Source: Phenylobacterium sp. CCH9-H3
GTDB taxonomy: Bacteria > Pseudomonadota > Alphaproteobacteria > Caulobacterales > Caulobacteraceae
Assembly: GCF_001557235.1 (NCBI RefSeq)
Contig: NZ_LSJI01000299.1
Span: 1-64,000, forward strand
DNA: 64,000 nt
Reading direction: 5' to 3'
In this document: positions 17,636 through 26,675 of the stretch, piece by piece
How the letters are laid out: every line of letters starts with the position of its first letter
Position numbering within the stretch: position 1 is the first letter of the stretch
The notes under the pieces: model-generated
What the model saw: only the letters and a program-made list of their open reading frames with translations
Told to the model about the DNA's origin: nothing
The model's database searches: none
Translations under genes and position numbers: made by a program

Positions 17636-18133
17636 ATGGCGCGTCGCAGTCTCGGAGTGGCGATCGTGCTCGGTGTCGTGGCGGTGGATCAGGCGACCAA
17701 GGGGCTCGCGCGGGCCACCCTGGCGTCCGCGTCGGTCGAGCTGGCGCCGTTCTTCGATCTGCGGCTGGGCTTCAACAGCGGCGTCAGCTTCGGCCTCTTC
17801 GCCGGCGAGAGCGCCTGGGCCCGGTGGGCCCTCGTGGCCGTGACCGGCCTCGTCGCCGTTTGGCTGCTCGCCTGGCTTTTCCGGGAAGCCAACGCCCTGA
17901 CGGCTGCGGCGCTGGCCCTGATCCTCGGCGGCGCCCTCGGTAACCTCCTCGACCGTGTGCGCGTCGGCGTCGTGACGGACTTCCTCGACCTCCACCTGGG
18001 TGAGGCGCATTTTCCGACGTTCAACCTCGCCGATACGGCCATTACCGCGGGCGTCGTGCTCATGATGCTCGGCTTCCGGCGCGGCGACGAGAGTTCCGGC
18101 GCTCGAGCCTCGGCCTCGCATGACCGGCGTTGA
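17636..18133 (+). CDS. lspA: lipoprotein signal peptidase (LspA)
   Basis: Prolipoprotein signal peptidase II, a four-helix membrane aspartyl protease that cleaves ahead of the lipidated Cys. The catalytic Asp motifs are present: GGALGNLLDRV and FNLADTAIT. Length 165 aa is normal. ATG 17636 follows CGGAGG and lies correctly after box S2; upstream in-frame codons fall inside the promoter. A metal-promoter-driven extra LspA parallels PbrC of lead-resistance operons. A separate housekeeping copy is expected elsewhere but cannot be seen here. Confidence 0.93.
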   Translation: MARRSLGVAIVLGVVAVDQATKGLARATLASASVELAPFFDLRLGFNSGVSFGLFAGESAWARWALVAVTGLVAVWLLAWLFREANALTAAALALILGGALGNLLDRVRVGVVTDFLDLHLGEAHFPTFNLADTAITAGVVLMMLGFRRGDESSGARASASHDRR

Positions 18134-18851
18134 CAGGCTCGGCAGGGCGAACCGCGCGCTGGCTGCCTGGCGCGGCGAACTCACGGTCGGTGACGGCTGG
18201 GCTCGCTGGCAGGGCGCAGCCGGGGACAACACCCTGCATCGCCATCTCGCGGCACAGGCCGTGCTCGCGGCCCAGCCGGTCGGCCTTCATCGGTCGGACG
18301 GCGGTGTCGTCAGGGGCCGGGTGGTGCTGATCGATCCGCTCGTGGCCCATCGACTTGACCGGGCCAGCAACGTCGAGATCATCTTTTTCGAACCCGCCGC
18401 CCTCCAAGGCGACGCCGCCGAGGTCCTGGCGCGCGTCCCGGCTGACGATCCTGACGCGATCCGGCTGGAGTCAGACGAGCCTCGGCGACGGTTCTGGAGC
18501 CGGCCGCGCGGCGTCCCGGGCGCGCGCGAAGGGCCGAGCCCGACCCTGCGGCGGGCCCTGGCGCAGCTGGAGGCGGAGCTGCCGAACGGTCCGGTCCGGC
18601 TGGCGGCCGCCGCCGCGGCGGCCGGCTTGTCGCCTGACCGCTTCCGGCATGTGTTCGTGGAGGCGGTGGGTGTCCCGTTCCGCCGCTATCTCCTGTGGAA
18701 GCGCTTGCAGCGGGCCGTCGCCCTGCGAGGCGAAGGCTGCGACGCCACGACAGCGGCGCACGGCGCCGGTTTCGCCGACAGCGCCCATCTCGCCCGGACG
18801 ATCCGCGCGATGTTCGGGATCAGCGCCTCGCAACTCGGAGGGGCCGGATAG
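18120..18851 (+). CDS. AraC family transcriptional regulator
   Basis: A 243-aa regulator with a ligand-type N-terminal half (GELTVGDGWARWQGAAGD) and a C-terminal double HTH (GLSPDRFRHVFVEAVGVPFR, then HGAGFADSAHLARTIRAMFG). It overlaps lspA by 14 bp and is probably translationally coupled to it. The N-terminal domain is the same as the orphan fragment at 8913. It may respond to a metal-linked signal in addition to the MerR system; no target can be read from the sequence. Confidence 0.85.
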   Translation: MTGVDRLGRANRALAAWRGELTVGDGWARWQGAAGDNTLHRHLAAQAVLAAQPVGLHRSDGGVVRGRVVLIDPLVAHRLDRASNVEIIFFEPAALQGDAAEVLARVPADDPDAIRLESDEPRRRFWSRPRGVPGAREGPSPTLRRALAQLEAELPNGPVRLAAAAAAAGLSPDRFRHVFVEAVGVPFRRYLLWKRLQRAVALRGEGCDATTAAHGAGFADSAHLARTIRAMFGISASQLGGAG

Positions 18852-18898
18852 CCGCTACGTTCAAGCGCGCCTCGGGCAGGCAGGCTTACATCAGCGAC

Positions 18899-19552
18899 AT
18901 GACCCAGAGCACCGACTTCACGCCCGCCCTCGGCCGACATGAGCTGACCGGCGCCTACGACCGGATGATCGCCCTGATGACCCGGGAGCGGCGCTGGCGC
19001 GCCGAACTGCTCGCGCTGGTCGCGCCCAGGCCCGGCGAAACGATCCTCGACGTGGGCTGCGGCACGGGAACCTTCGCGATCATGCTGAAGCAGGCTTGTC
19101 CTTCGGCGCGGGTCATCGGCGTCGACCCGGACGAGAACGTTCTGGCCATCGCGAGGGCCAAGGCCTCGGCCGCCGGCGCGGACGTGGAGTGGCGGCGCGC
19201 CTTCGGCGACGAACTCGCCGGGCTCGGCGCGCGGGCCGACAAGGTCGCCTCGAGCCTCGTCTTCCACCAATGCCCGATGGCGGTGAAGAATTCGATCCTC
19301 GCGGCTGCCGCGGCGGTCCTGGGGGATGGAGGCCGGCTGATCGTCGCGGACTACGGACGACAACGCTCTCCCTTCATGCGTCTCCTGTTCCGGCAAGTGC
19401 AGATGCTCGACGGCTTCGCGAACACCGAGCCGAATGCACGGGGTGTGCTTCCTGGCTTGATCGAAGCCGCCGGCTTCCAACGGGTCGAAGAAGGGCGCGT
19501 CATCCCCACACCGACCGGTTCGATCTCGATCTACACGGCGGAGAAGGGATGA
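18899..19552 (+). CDS. class I SAM-dependent methyltransferase
   Basis: A 217-aa Rossmann-fold methyltransferase. Motif I is ILDVGCGTGTFAIMLK; motif II has VIGVDPDENVLAIA; a later segment is GDGGRLIVADYG. The substrate is not evident. It lacks the multi-Cys pattern of ArsM arsenite methyltransferases; the only notable Cys are LKQACP and FHQCPM. It is the third gene of the lspA operon and its TGA overlaps the ATG of the DUF3703 gene. Confidence 0.82.
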   Translation: MTQSTDFTPALGRHELTGAYDRMIALMTRERRWRAELLALVAPRPGETILDVGCGTGTFAIMLKQACPSARVIGVDPDENVLAIARAKASAAGADVEWRRAFGDELAGLGARADKVASSLVFHQCPMAVKNSILAAAAAVLGDGGRLIVADYGRQRSPFMRLLFRQVQMLDGFANTEPNARGVLPGLIEAAGFQRVEEGRVIPTPTGSISIYTAEKG

Positions 19553-19902
19553 TGGGTGGGACGTCCGAACGCTGGGAAGGCTTCCAGACCGAGGCGCGCC
19601 GTGCGCGCGAAGCCTTCGGCGAGGGCCGATACGACGTCGCCATGGACCATCTTGAGCGCGCCCATGTGCTCGGCCAGCCCTGGGCGGGTCCACATACCTG
19701 GAGCCACTGGATGATGTTCCGCGTCGGCCTCGCGCAACGCGACTGGACCGAGGTTTGCGGCCAGGTCCTGCGCCTTGCGATGGGCGGGGTGCTCTCGTGG
19801 CTGCAGCTGCTGCCGCATGGCAACACCGGGCGCGCCCGGGTCCCGGCGCTCAAGGCGATGGCCCCGCCGCAGGACCTCCGCCACCTGGTCGCCGAGCCGT
19901 AG
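19549..19902 (+). CDS. DUF3703 family protein
   Basis: A 117-aa helical protein that I assign to DUF3703 from the motif HLERAHVLGQPWAGPHTWSH and the length. The function of the family is unknown, although members are often near heavy-metal genes. The start overlaps the methyltransferase stop (ATGA); the second ATG at 19552 is an alternative. GAGAAGG lies upstream. Confidence 0.75.
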   Translation: MMGGTSERWEGFQTEARRAREAFGEGRYDVAMDHLERAHVLGQPWAGPHTWSHWMMFRVGLAQRDWTEVCGQVLRLAMGGVLSWLQLLPHGNTGRARVPALKAMAPPQDLRHLVAEP

Positions 19903-19950
19903 GCGGTCACGGAGGTTCCCCGGCGGCCCGCACCGAGGCGCAACCAATTG

Positions 19951-19976
19951 TCTCGCTGAGGCGTCTCGCTGAGGCG
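19951..19976 (+). repeat. 13-bp tandem duplication
   Basis: TCTCGCTGAGGCG occurs twice in tandem at 19951-19963 and 19964-19976, in the 108-bp leader before nadE. Two units only. Confidence 0.6.
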
Positions 19977-20010
19977 TCTTGTTGGCGATGAACCTCAGGA
20001 GCGGCGGACC

Positions 20011-22056
20011 GTGACGGCGAACTTCTATTCGATCCATCGGCAGGGTTTCGTGCGCGTGGCCGTCTGCACGCCGCGGGTGGCGGTCGCCGAACCCTTCGCC
20101 AACTTGGAGGCGACCCTGGAGTTGGCGCGGCAGGGGCACGACCGGAAGGTCGACCTGATGTTGTTTCCGGAACTCGGCCTGTCCGCCTACGCCATCGACG
20201 ACCTCCTGCTGCAGGACGCGCTGCTGCAGGGCGTGGATCGGGCCCTCGCGGACCTGGCCGTGGCCTCGGCGGCGATGTCGCCGGCGCTCATCGTCGGCGC
20301 GCCGCTCGCGCGCAACGGTCGCCTCTACAACTGCGCCGTCGCGATCTCGCGCGGACGGATCCTCGGCGTCGTGCCGAAGAGCTTCCTGCCCAACTACCGG
20401 GAGTTCTACGAGAACCGCTGGTTCGCGCCCGGCGCGGGCGTGACCGGGCTCGAGATCCACGTCGCCGGCCAGGCCGCGCCGTTCGGGACCGATTTGATCT
20501 TCGAGGCCGAGGATCTGCCGGGCTTCGCCTTCCATATGGAGCTCTGCGAGGACTTCTGGGCGGCCACCCCGCCGTCAAGCCGGGCCGCCCTGGCCGGCGC
20601 CCTCATCCTCTGCAACCTCTCGGCGTCGAACATTGTCGTCGGCAAGGCGGACGAGCGTGAGTTGCTGTGCGCCTCCCAATCCATGCGCTGCCAGGCGGCC
20701 TATCTCTACTCCGCCGCGGGGCCGGGCGAGAGCACGACCGACCTCGCCTGGGATGGCCAGGCGACCATCCACGAACTCGGCCGGCGCCTCGCCGAGACGG
20801 AGCGGTTCCCGGCGGGGTCGCAGATGGCGGTCGCCGACGTGGACGTCGAGCGGCTGCAGTTGGATCGCATGCGGACGCCCACGTTCAACAACGCCGCGGC
20901 GGCCGCCGGCCACCCGGAAAAGGACTTTCGTCGGGTGCGGTTCGTCCACCAGCCGCACTGGGATGACGTGGGCCTGATCCGGCCGCTGGATCGCTTTCCG
21001 TTCGTGCCGGACGATCCGGCGCGGCTCGACAAGGACTGCTACGAGACGTTCAACATCCAAGTTCAGGGGCTGGTGAAGCGCCTGCAGGCGACGAAGTCCA
21101 AGCACATCGTGATCGGCGTCTCGGGCGGGCTCGACTCCACCCACGCCCTCATCGTCGCGGCCAAGGCGTTCGACGCGTTGGGCAAGCCGCGCTCCGACAT
21201 CCTGGGTTTCACGCTGCCGGGCTTCGCGACCAGCGAAGGGACCAAGTCCAACGCCTGGGCGCTCATGCGTGGCCTGGGCGTGGCCGGCGAGGAGATCGAC
21301 ATCCGGCCGGCGGCGAAGGTGATGCTGGAGGGCATCGGCCATCCGTTCGCGAAGGGCGAGCCCGAGTACGACGTCACCTTCGAGAATGTGCAGGCCGGCC
21401 TGCGCACCGACTACCTGTTCCGGCTGGCCAACCAGCGGGGCGGCCTGGTGCTGGGCACGGGCGACCTCTCGGAGCTGGCGCTGGGGTGGCAGACCTACGG
21501 CGTCGGTGATCAGATGAGCCACTACAACGTCAACGGTTCGCTCGCGAAGACCCTGATCCAACACATGATCCGCTGGGTGGTGAAGACCAAGCAGTTCGAC
21601 GAGGGTCCCTCCGCCACGCTGCTGTCCATCCTGGACACCGAGATCTCGCCCGAGCTGGTGCCCGCCGACGCGAGCGGGGCGATACAGAGCACCCAGGCCA
21701 AGGTCGGGCCCTATGAGCTGCAGGACTTCAACCTCTTCCACATCACGCGCTATGGGCTGCGGCCCACCAAGGTGGCGTTCCTGGGCTGGCACGCCTGGCG
21801 CGATGTCGATCAGGGGTCGTGGCCGGAGCACTTTCCGCCTGAGGCCCGCCACCAGTACGACCTGGCGACCGTCAAGCAGTGGCTGAGGGTGTTCCTCTTC
21901 CGCTTCTGCGAGATCAGCCAGTTCAAGCGTTCGGCCATGCCGAACGGGCCGAAGGTGATCTCCGGCGGGGCGCTGTCGCCGCGCGGCGACTGGCGGGCGC
22001 CCTCCGATGGCACGGCCACGGTGTGGCTGGACGAACTCGAGACGAACGTCCCTTAG
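20011..22056 (+). CDS. nadE: glutamine-dependent NAD+ synthetase
   Basis: Converts nicotinate adenine dinucleotide to NAD+ with ATP and glutamine-derived ammonia. The N-terminal nitrilase-like glutaminase has the Glu54 (FPELGLSAY), Lys123 ([10 protein letters not shown]) and Cys179 (MELCEDFW) triad. The C-terminal synthetase domain has the pyrophosphatase loop [12 protein letters not shown] near residue 370. Full length is 681 aa. GTG 20011 is supported by AGGAG at 19997-20001. It is odd to find it in a metal-resistance run: it follows the lspA-araC-methyltransferase-DUF3703 genes by 108 bp and converges on the FTR1 gene with overlapping stops. Confidence 0.93.
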   Translation: MTANFYSIHRQGFVRVAVCTPRVAVAEPFANLEATLELARQGHDRKVDLMLFPELGLSAYAIDDLLLQDALLQGVDRALADLAVASAAMSPALIVGAPLARNGRLYNCAVAISRGRILGVVPKSFLPNYREFYENRWFAPGAGVTGLEIHVAGQAAPFGTDLIFEAEDLPGFAFHMELCEDFWAATPPSSRAALAGALILCNLSASNIVVGKADERELLCASQSMRCQAAYLYSAAGPGESTTDLAWDGQATIHELGRRLAETERFPAGSQMAVADVDVERLQLDRMRTPTFNNAAAAAGHPEKDFRRVRFVHQPHWDDVGLIRPLDRFPFVPDDPARLDKDCYETFNIQVQGLVKRLQATKSKHIVIGVSGGLDSTHALIVAAKAFDALGKPRSDILGFTLPGFATSEGTKSNAWALMRGLGVAGEEIDIRPAAKVMLEGIGHPFAKGEPEYDVTFENVQAGLRTDYLFRLANQRGGLVLGTGDLSELALGWQTYGVGDQMSHYNVNGSLAKTLIQHMIRWVVKTKQFDEGPSATLLSILDTEISPELVPADASGAIQSTQAKVGPYELQDFNLFHITRYGLRPTKVAFLGWHAWRDVDQGSWPEHFPPEARHQYDLATVKQWLRVFLFRFCEISQFKRSAMPNGPKVISGGALSPRGDWRAPSDGTATVWLDELETNVP

Positions 22057-23981
22057 ACGACCGGGCCCGCCTTGCGCCCGGCGATGCGGAAGCCGATCAC
22101 GAGGAGGAGGATGGTCGCGAGCTGCGCCCAGAGGCCCTCCCAGGTCGGGAAGACGCCCAGGATCTCGATGCGCGGCAGGGCCTGAAGCGGGCGGATATCT
22201 AGCAGGCCGGCCTCCTGCAGGCCCGCGACCCCCTTGCCGGCCAGCACCACGGCGAGGACGGCGATGAGGATGGAACTGTAGGCGAAGAACTGCGAGATCG
22301 GCAGCCGGCGGCTGTAGGTCAGGAGCAGCCGCGCCAGGACGATGAGCACCAGGATCGCCGCCCCGGCGCCGGCCAGCAGGGCGGCGTGGCCGCCCTGGCT
22401 CCAGAGGGCCGCGAAGAACAGGATCGTCTCGAACACCTCGCGGTAGACCACCACGAAGGCCAGCCCGAACAAGAACCAGGCCGACCCCTTGGACAGGGCC
22501 GCCGAGAGCTTCTCCTTGATGTAGCGCTGCCAGGCCTCCGCGTGCGACTTGCCGTGCATCCAGACGCCCACCGAGATCAGCACCGCGGCCGAGACCAGCG
22601 ATCCGAAGCCTTCCATCAGTTCGCGGCTCGCTCCGCTGATCGAGATCAGGTAGGTGGCCGCCGCCCAGGTGGCGGCGCCCGCCGCCAGGGCGGCAAGCCA
22701 GCCGGCGTGGACATACGGCAGCACGTCGCGGCGCTCGGCCTTCCCGAGGAAGGCGACCATGGCCACCACGATCAACAGCGCCTCCAGGCCTTCGCGCAGG
22801 AGGATGGCGAAGGCGCCGGCGAAGCTCGAGGCGGCGCTGGCCCGATCCGGCGCCAATGCCTGTTCTGCAAGGCCCAGCAGGGTGCTGAGCTGGGTGACCT
22901 TCGCCTCCACCTCGACCGCCGGGGCCCGTGCGGAAAGGCTGGCGCGCAGCTCGCCCATGGCGGACTCGACCCGGGCCATCAGGGCCCCATCCCGCGCGCG
23001 CAGCGCGGGCTCCACCGGCTCGAAGCCATCGAGGTAGGCGGAGAGGGCCAGCTCCTCCGCCCGGGGTTGGTCGCCGGCGCGATAGGCCGCGAGGCTCTGC
23101 TGCAGCTTGGCGCGCGCGATGTCGAGGCTGCCGGCCGGCGAGGCGTTCACAGCCTCGGGGTGGCGCCGCAGGTAGGCAACCAGCTGGGTGGCGCGCGGTT
23201 CGCCGAGCTCGGCGGCCAGCGCCGCCGGCGTCGCCTGGGTCACCGCCTGAAGGTTGGGGAACCGCGCCCGCAGGTTCGGGTCGGCGGTCCAGAGTCGCTC
23301 GCCGGCTTGGGCGGCCTGCGCGTCGAACGCGAAGCCGCCGGCGTAGAAGGCCAGCGCCCAGCGCTCGTCCTCGGTCAGATGACTGAAGCTCGCCATCGCG
23401 GTGCCGTCCAGGCCTTGGCCGATCACCTGGTACAGCCCGAAGAGGCTGCGCTCGCGCGCCCGCTCGGCGTCGGCGAAGGCGACGGGCGCAGGATCGAGAC
23501 CCTTGGCGCCGGGGCCGTCGGCGCGGCCGCTCGCGCCATGGCAGCTCGCGCACTGCTCGGCATAGAGCCGCGCGCCCGTCGCCAGGTCGGGCGCCTTGGC
23601 CGGAGCGAGCGGCGTCGGATAGGCCGCCAGCACCGCGCCGGCCAGATTGCGGGCGCGGGCGGCGACCGTCTCCGGCGGCGCCTTGCGTTCGATGTCCGCC
23701 GCCAGGGCGTCGGCCGCCTGCACCAGGCCGGCGCGCGCCGGCGTCTCCGGAAGCGCCGCCAGGCGCGTGCGCACGGTCCTGGAGAACTCCTGCATCTCCG
23801 CATATTCCGCCGGGCTCACGACCCGCCCGCCCTGGACCGCGCCGGGGTAATCGACGGCGATGTAGTCGAGCAGGCGCCAAGCGACCTGGGCGGGCGGCGT
23901 GTCTTGCGCCACGGCGCGGAGCGGCAGCGCAGCAGCCGTCAGGGCGACGAGCACGGCGAGAAGGCGGACGACGGGCGGCAT
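22053..23981 (-). CDS. cytochrome c-FTR1 family iron/lead permease
   Basis: A 642-aa membrane protein of the FTR1 family, predicted to import Fe3+/Fe2+ or, as PbrT, Pb2+. A signal peptide is followed by a periplasmic region with a c-type heme site CASCHGASG (about residue 146), a helical linker, then the permease from about residue 390. Both REGLE motifs are visible: [12 protein letters not shown] and [11 protein letters not shown] (RExxE). ATG 23981 is chosen because the in-frame upstream sequence is promoter S3. Electron transfer by the heme domain may couple redox to uptake. It convergently overlaps nadE by 4 bp. Confidence 0.88.
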   Translation of the reverse strand: MPPVVRLLAVLVALTAAALPLRAVAQDTPPAQVAWRLLDYIAVDYPGAVQGGRVVSPAEYAEMQEFSRTVRTRLAALPETPARAGLVQAADALAADIERKAPPETVAARARNLAGAVLAAYPTPLAPAKAPDLATGARLYAEQCASCHGASGRADGPGAKGLDPAPVAFADAERARERSLFGLYQVIGQGLDGTAMASFSHLTEDERWALAFYAGGFAFDAQAAQAGERLWTADPNLRARFPNLQAVTQATPAALAAELGEPRATQLVAYLRRHPEAVNASPAGSLDIARAKLQQSLAAYRAGDQPRAEELALSAYLDGFEPVEPALRARDGALMARVESAMGELRASLSARAPAVEVEAKVTQLSTLLGLAEQALAPDRASAASSFAGAFAILLREGLEALLIVVAMVAFLGKAERRDVLPYVHAGWLAALAAGAATWAAATYLISISGASRELMEGFGSLVSAAVLISVGVWMHGKSHAEAWQRYIKEKLSAALSKGSAWFLFGLAFVVVYREVFETILFFAALWSQGGHAALLAGAGAAILVLIVLARLLLTYSRRLPISQFFAYSSILIAVLAVVLAGKGVAGLQEAGLLDIRPLQALPRIEILGVFPTWEGLWAQLATILLLVIGFRIAGRKAGPVV

Positions 23982-24016
23982 CAGGGACTCTGCTGCAATT
24001 GCGACTGGTTTGCAGC

Positions 24017-24047
24017 AGCTTAGACCCTCTAGCCACTTGAGGAGCAA
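24017..24047 (-). promoter_or_regulatory. MerR-type promoter S3 (FTR1 permease)
   Basis: On the minus strand: -35 TTGCTC (24047-24042), 19-bp spacer with CTCAAG-TGG-CTAGAG, -10 TAAGCT (24022-24017). It is back to back with S4; the two -35 elements are 20 bp apart. Confidence 0.82.
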
Positions 24048-24067
24048 GCGCAGTCTCGCAGGGCGAC

Positions 24068-24098
24068 TTGATCCTCAAGTGGCTTGAGGTTGTAGAGT
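24068..24098 (+). promoter_or_regulatory. MerR-type promoter S4 (AMP-ligase operon)
   Basis: -35 TTGATC 24068-24073, 19-bp spacer, -10 TAGAGT 24093-24098. The dyad CCTCAAG-TGG-CTTGAGG is a perfect 7-3-7 palindrome, the best copy of the motif in the window. The ATG of the ligase gene is 18 bp after the -10 element. Confidence 0.88.
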
Positions 24099-24115
24099 CT
24101 GGTTCGGAGACGCGC

Positions 24116-25477
24116 ATGACCGAGAACCTTCTTCGGGTCATCCTGGACTCGCGCCGGACGTGGTGCGACGGCCCCGAGGCTATCGCCGGACGCCAGCGCG
24201 CCCGTGTCGCGGACATCGTCGCCCACGCGCGCGTCAACTCGCCGTACTACGGTGAGCTATATCGTGACCTGCCGGATCGGGTTGAAAGCGCCGAGCAGCT
24301 TCCCGTCACCGACAAGAAGAGGCTCATGGCGCGCTTCGACGACTGGTGCACCGACCGCGCCGTGACGCTGGAAGCCGCAGAGGCGGTCGTCGACGATCCC
24401 GGGCGGATTGGTGAGCGGTTCCTCGGCAAGTACACGCTGGCGACCACCTCAGGCACGACCGGCCGCCGCGGGATATTCCTGACCGACGATCGCACGATGG
24501 CGGTCGTGACGGCCATGATGCTCCGCTGGATGGGTGATTGGCTCAGCCCGAGCGACATCCTCAAGATCATCGCCCGCCGCGGCCGATTGGCGATGGTCAT
24601 GGCGACGGGCGGCCACTTCGCGTCGGCCGTCGCCGCGGCGCGCCTGAAGAAGCAGCGCGGAAACCGCGTCGAGGTGCTCTCCGCGCACATGCCGATGGCG
24701 GAGCTTGTCGAGCGGCTGAACCGCTTCCAGCCGGCACTGCTTACGCCCTACGCCAGCATGGCGGCCATGCTGGCCGACGAACAGGAAGCCGGGCGGCTCC
24801 ACATCGATCCCGTGCTGCTGGTCCTCGCGGCCGAAGGTCTGCCGCAGCCGGAGTACGGCCGGATAGCGCGCGTGTTCGGCGCCAAGGTCGGCAACAGCTA
24901 CGCCGCCTCGGAGTGCATGTTCCTCAGCTACATGTGCAGCGAAGGTTGGCTGCACGCCAACGCCGACTGGGTGGCGTTCGAGCCGGTCGATGCCGACTAT
25001 CGGCCGGTCGCGCCCGGCGAGCCGTCGCACACGGTCCTGATCAGCAATCTGGCCAATCGTGTGCAGCCGATCCTGCGCTACGATCTGGGCGACAGCGTCC
25101 TGCAGCGGCCGGGCCCGTGCCCGTGCGGCAACCCCTTGCCCGCGATCCGCGTTCAGGGTCGCTCCGCGGACGTTCTCACGTTCCGGACTGCGGGCGGCGA
25201 TGTCCGGCTGCCCCCGCTGGCGCTGAGCCAGCCCGTCGAGGGCGTCAGCGGAGTCACGCTCTTTCAGATCGCGCAGTCCGAGCCGGAAAGATTGGAATTG
25301 CGTCTGCAAATCGCGCCGACAGCGAATGCGGACACCGTCTGGCGCGAGGCCGAGGCCGGCCTGCGCAACATGCTCGCCGTGCATGGGCTCCAACACGTCG
25401 CCGTCGAGCGCGGCGGCGAGCCGCCGGAGCAGGGTCGCGGCGGGAAATTCCGGGAGGTCATTCCACTCTCACTGTGA
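24116..25477 (+). CDS. adenylate-forming ligase, phenylacetate-CoA ligase/CapK-like
   Basis: A 453-aa AMP-binding protein resembling phenylacetate-CoA ligase and coenzyme F390 synthetase. The ATP loop is TTSGTTGRRGIFLTD; later segments include VGNSYAASECMFLSYMC, ILRYDLGDSVLQ and a Cys pair CPCGN often seen in this family. The acyl substrate is unknown. ATG 24116 is fixed by box S4, which occupies the preceding in-frame sequence. It is the first gene of a three-gene operon (with an 85-aa membrane protein and a MAPEG protein) under a metal-type promoter, an association I do not recognise from described resistance systems. Confidence 0.85.
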   Translation: MTENLLRVILDSRRTWCDGPEAIAGRQRARVADIVAHARVNSPYYGELYRDLPDRVESAEQLPVTDKKRLMARFDDWCTDRAVTLEAAEAVVDDPGRIGERFLGKYTLATTSGTTGRRGIFLTDDRTMAVVTAMMLRWMGDWLSPSDILKIIARRGRLAMVMATGGHFASAVAAARLKKQRGNRVEVLSAHMPMAELVERLNRFQPALLTPYASMAAMLADEQEAGRLHIDPVLLVLAAEGLPQPEYGRIARVFGAKVGNSYAASECMFLSYMCSEGWLHANADWVAFEPVDADYRPVAPGEPSHTVLISNLANRVQPILRYDLGDSVLQRPGPCPCGNPLPAIRVQGRSADVLTFRTAGGDVRLPPLALSQPVEGVSGVTLFQIAQSEPERLELRLQIAPTANADTVWREAEAGLRNMLAVHGLQHVAVERGGEPPEQGRGGKFREVIPLSL

Positions 25478-25507
25478 CGACGCGACGGCAACCGAAAGGA
25501 ACCTGTA

Positions 25508-25765
25508 ATGCCAAGTCAAAATCATGCAGTCGGTAATCCCGACCGGGCGCTTGGCGGCTCACGAAACTGGTCCGTCATCATCGGTCGCGTCCTGCTGGTG
25601 TGGGCGCTGATCGAAGCGGGGCTTTCGGGTCTGGTCGACCTGTCGGGCCGTTCCTTCCTGGGTATCGGTCCGGAACACTTCGCGTTTGACGGGATCATCG
25701 CCGCGCTCGCCGGAATAGGCTTCGTCCTCGACGGCTCGGCGCGTCGCCTGGCGAGAGGTCGCTGA
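25508..25765 (+). CDS. small membrane protein, 85 aa
   Basis: Two hydrophobic segments (IIGRVLLVWALIEAGLSGLV and FDGIIAALAGIGFVLDG) suggest a two-helix inner-membrane protein ending in a basic tail. An AAGGAA site precedes the ATG. It lies 30 bp after the ligase and 69 bp before the MAPEG gene, so co-transcription is likely. No family recognised. Confidence 0.65.
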   Translation: MPSQNHAVGNPDRALGGSRNWSVIIGRVLLVWALIEAGLSGLVDLSGRSFLGIGPEHFAFDGIIAALAGIGFVLDGSARRLARGR

Positions 25766-25834
25766 ATGGCTGGCGACGGCGGCGGACATCGGCGCCGCGA
25801 ACCCGGCCAATCAACGACGTTGGTGGAGAGCGCG

Positions 25835-26404
25835 ATGAACAAGCCCCCGATCCCGAAAGATCTGGCTGCCGAGATTGCCCGCGTCCGCCGTCAGGCTGCC
25901 CTGTCTTTCGTGTTTTGCGCGCCCGTTCTCGCCGCGGCCCTCTGGTGGCTGCCGCGGCAGTTTGAATTTCCGGTCGAGATGGGCGACCGGCTGGCTTTCG
26001 CCGCTCGGGCGAGCCTGCTGATCATGCTCTGGGTCCTGATCGGCGTCGGGACCGTCGGGAGGCTCCGGCGCAAGTCGGCGCACGACACCGCGGGCTCTGC
26101 CTACGGCCCGCCGAGCGAGCGGCTCAGAGTTCCGCTGGCCTTCCTGCAGAACACGCTCGAGCACGCGGTGCTGGCCGCGTTTGCCGCCCTTGCGCTCGCC
26201 ACCGTCAAGGGCGAGGCCCCGCTCGCCTTCATCGTGGGAATGGTGGTTTTGTTCGCGGTCGGGCGCATCACCTTCTGGCGCGGCTACCCTCGTGGTTCGC
26301 CTGGCAGAGCGTTCGGCGTCGTGACGACGGCGTTGCCGATCATGGGCGCCTTCGCCTGGGTCATCTACGACATGGTCGACGGCCTGCTCCGTGGCGTGAT
26401 CTAG
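25835..26404 (+). CDS. MAPEG family membrane protein
   Basis: A 189-aa four-helix protein related to the MAPEG family (membrane-associated proteins in eicosanoid and glutathione metabolism). The diagnostic part is FLQNTLEHAVLAAFAALALA followed by VGRITFWRGYPRGSPGRAFG. Members can have glutathione transferase or peroxidase activity, which could matter under thiophilic metal stress, but activity here is not shown. ATG 25835 is chosen because the N-terminus MNKPPIPKDLAAEIARVRRQ is the usual amphipathic leader. Last gene of the S4 operon. Confidence 0.75.
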   Translation: MNKPPIPKDLAAEIARVRRQAALSFVFCAPVLAAALWWLPRQFEFPVEMGDRLAFAARASLLIMLWVLIGVGTVGRLRRKSAHDTAGSAYGPPSERLRVPLAFLQNTLEHAVLAAFAALALATVKGEAPLAFIVGMVVLFAVGRITFWRGYPRGSPGRAFGVVTTALPIMGAFAWVIYDMVDGLLRGVI

Positions 26405-26586
26405 CTCGAACGAGTTCCGCCGAGAGGCCTGGGATTGGTGGCGCCCTGCCTCGCTGGTCGGGCCACCTTTGCGTTGGGCTATGGTCGTGTGGCGCGTGCG
26501 GCCCGGCCTTTGGCATGGCCCTGACCGGCGCGCCCATCATCTTCGGGCTCCTCGCCGCCGGCGCCCTGAGGATCGCGGGCCGCTGA
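26405..26586 (+). pseudogene. possible 3' remnant of a membrane protein gene
   Basis: Within this interval one frame ends ALTGAPIIFGLLAAGALRIA then GR-TGA at 26584-26586, with hydrophobic membrane-helix character. No start or upstream domain can be joined to it, and the frame upstream is incoherent. It may be the tail of a lost transporter gene between the MAPEG gene and box S5. Confidence 0.3.
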
Positions 26587-26621
26587 CTGGGAGCCTGTCT
26601 CGGCCCTGCCCCGTTTTGGGC

Positions 26622-26652
26622 TTGATCCTCAAGTGGCTAGAGGAGCTAGGGT
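26622..26652 (+). promoter_or_regulatory. MerR-type promoter S5 (HMA-CDF)
   Basis: -35 TTGATC 26622-26627, 19-bp spacer with CCTCAAG-TGG-CTAGAGG, -10 TAGGGT 26647-26652. Transcription would start about 17 nt before the ATG at 26676. Confidence 0.85.
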
Positions 26653-26675
26653 GCAGGGATGAGGATGGTTCCGCC

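Noticed and set aside
19951..19976. CRISPR-like repeat
   Set aside because: Two adjacent copies without spacers; a simple tandem duplication. No CRISPR array or cas gene was seen in the window.
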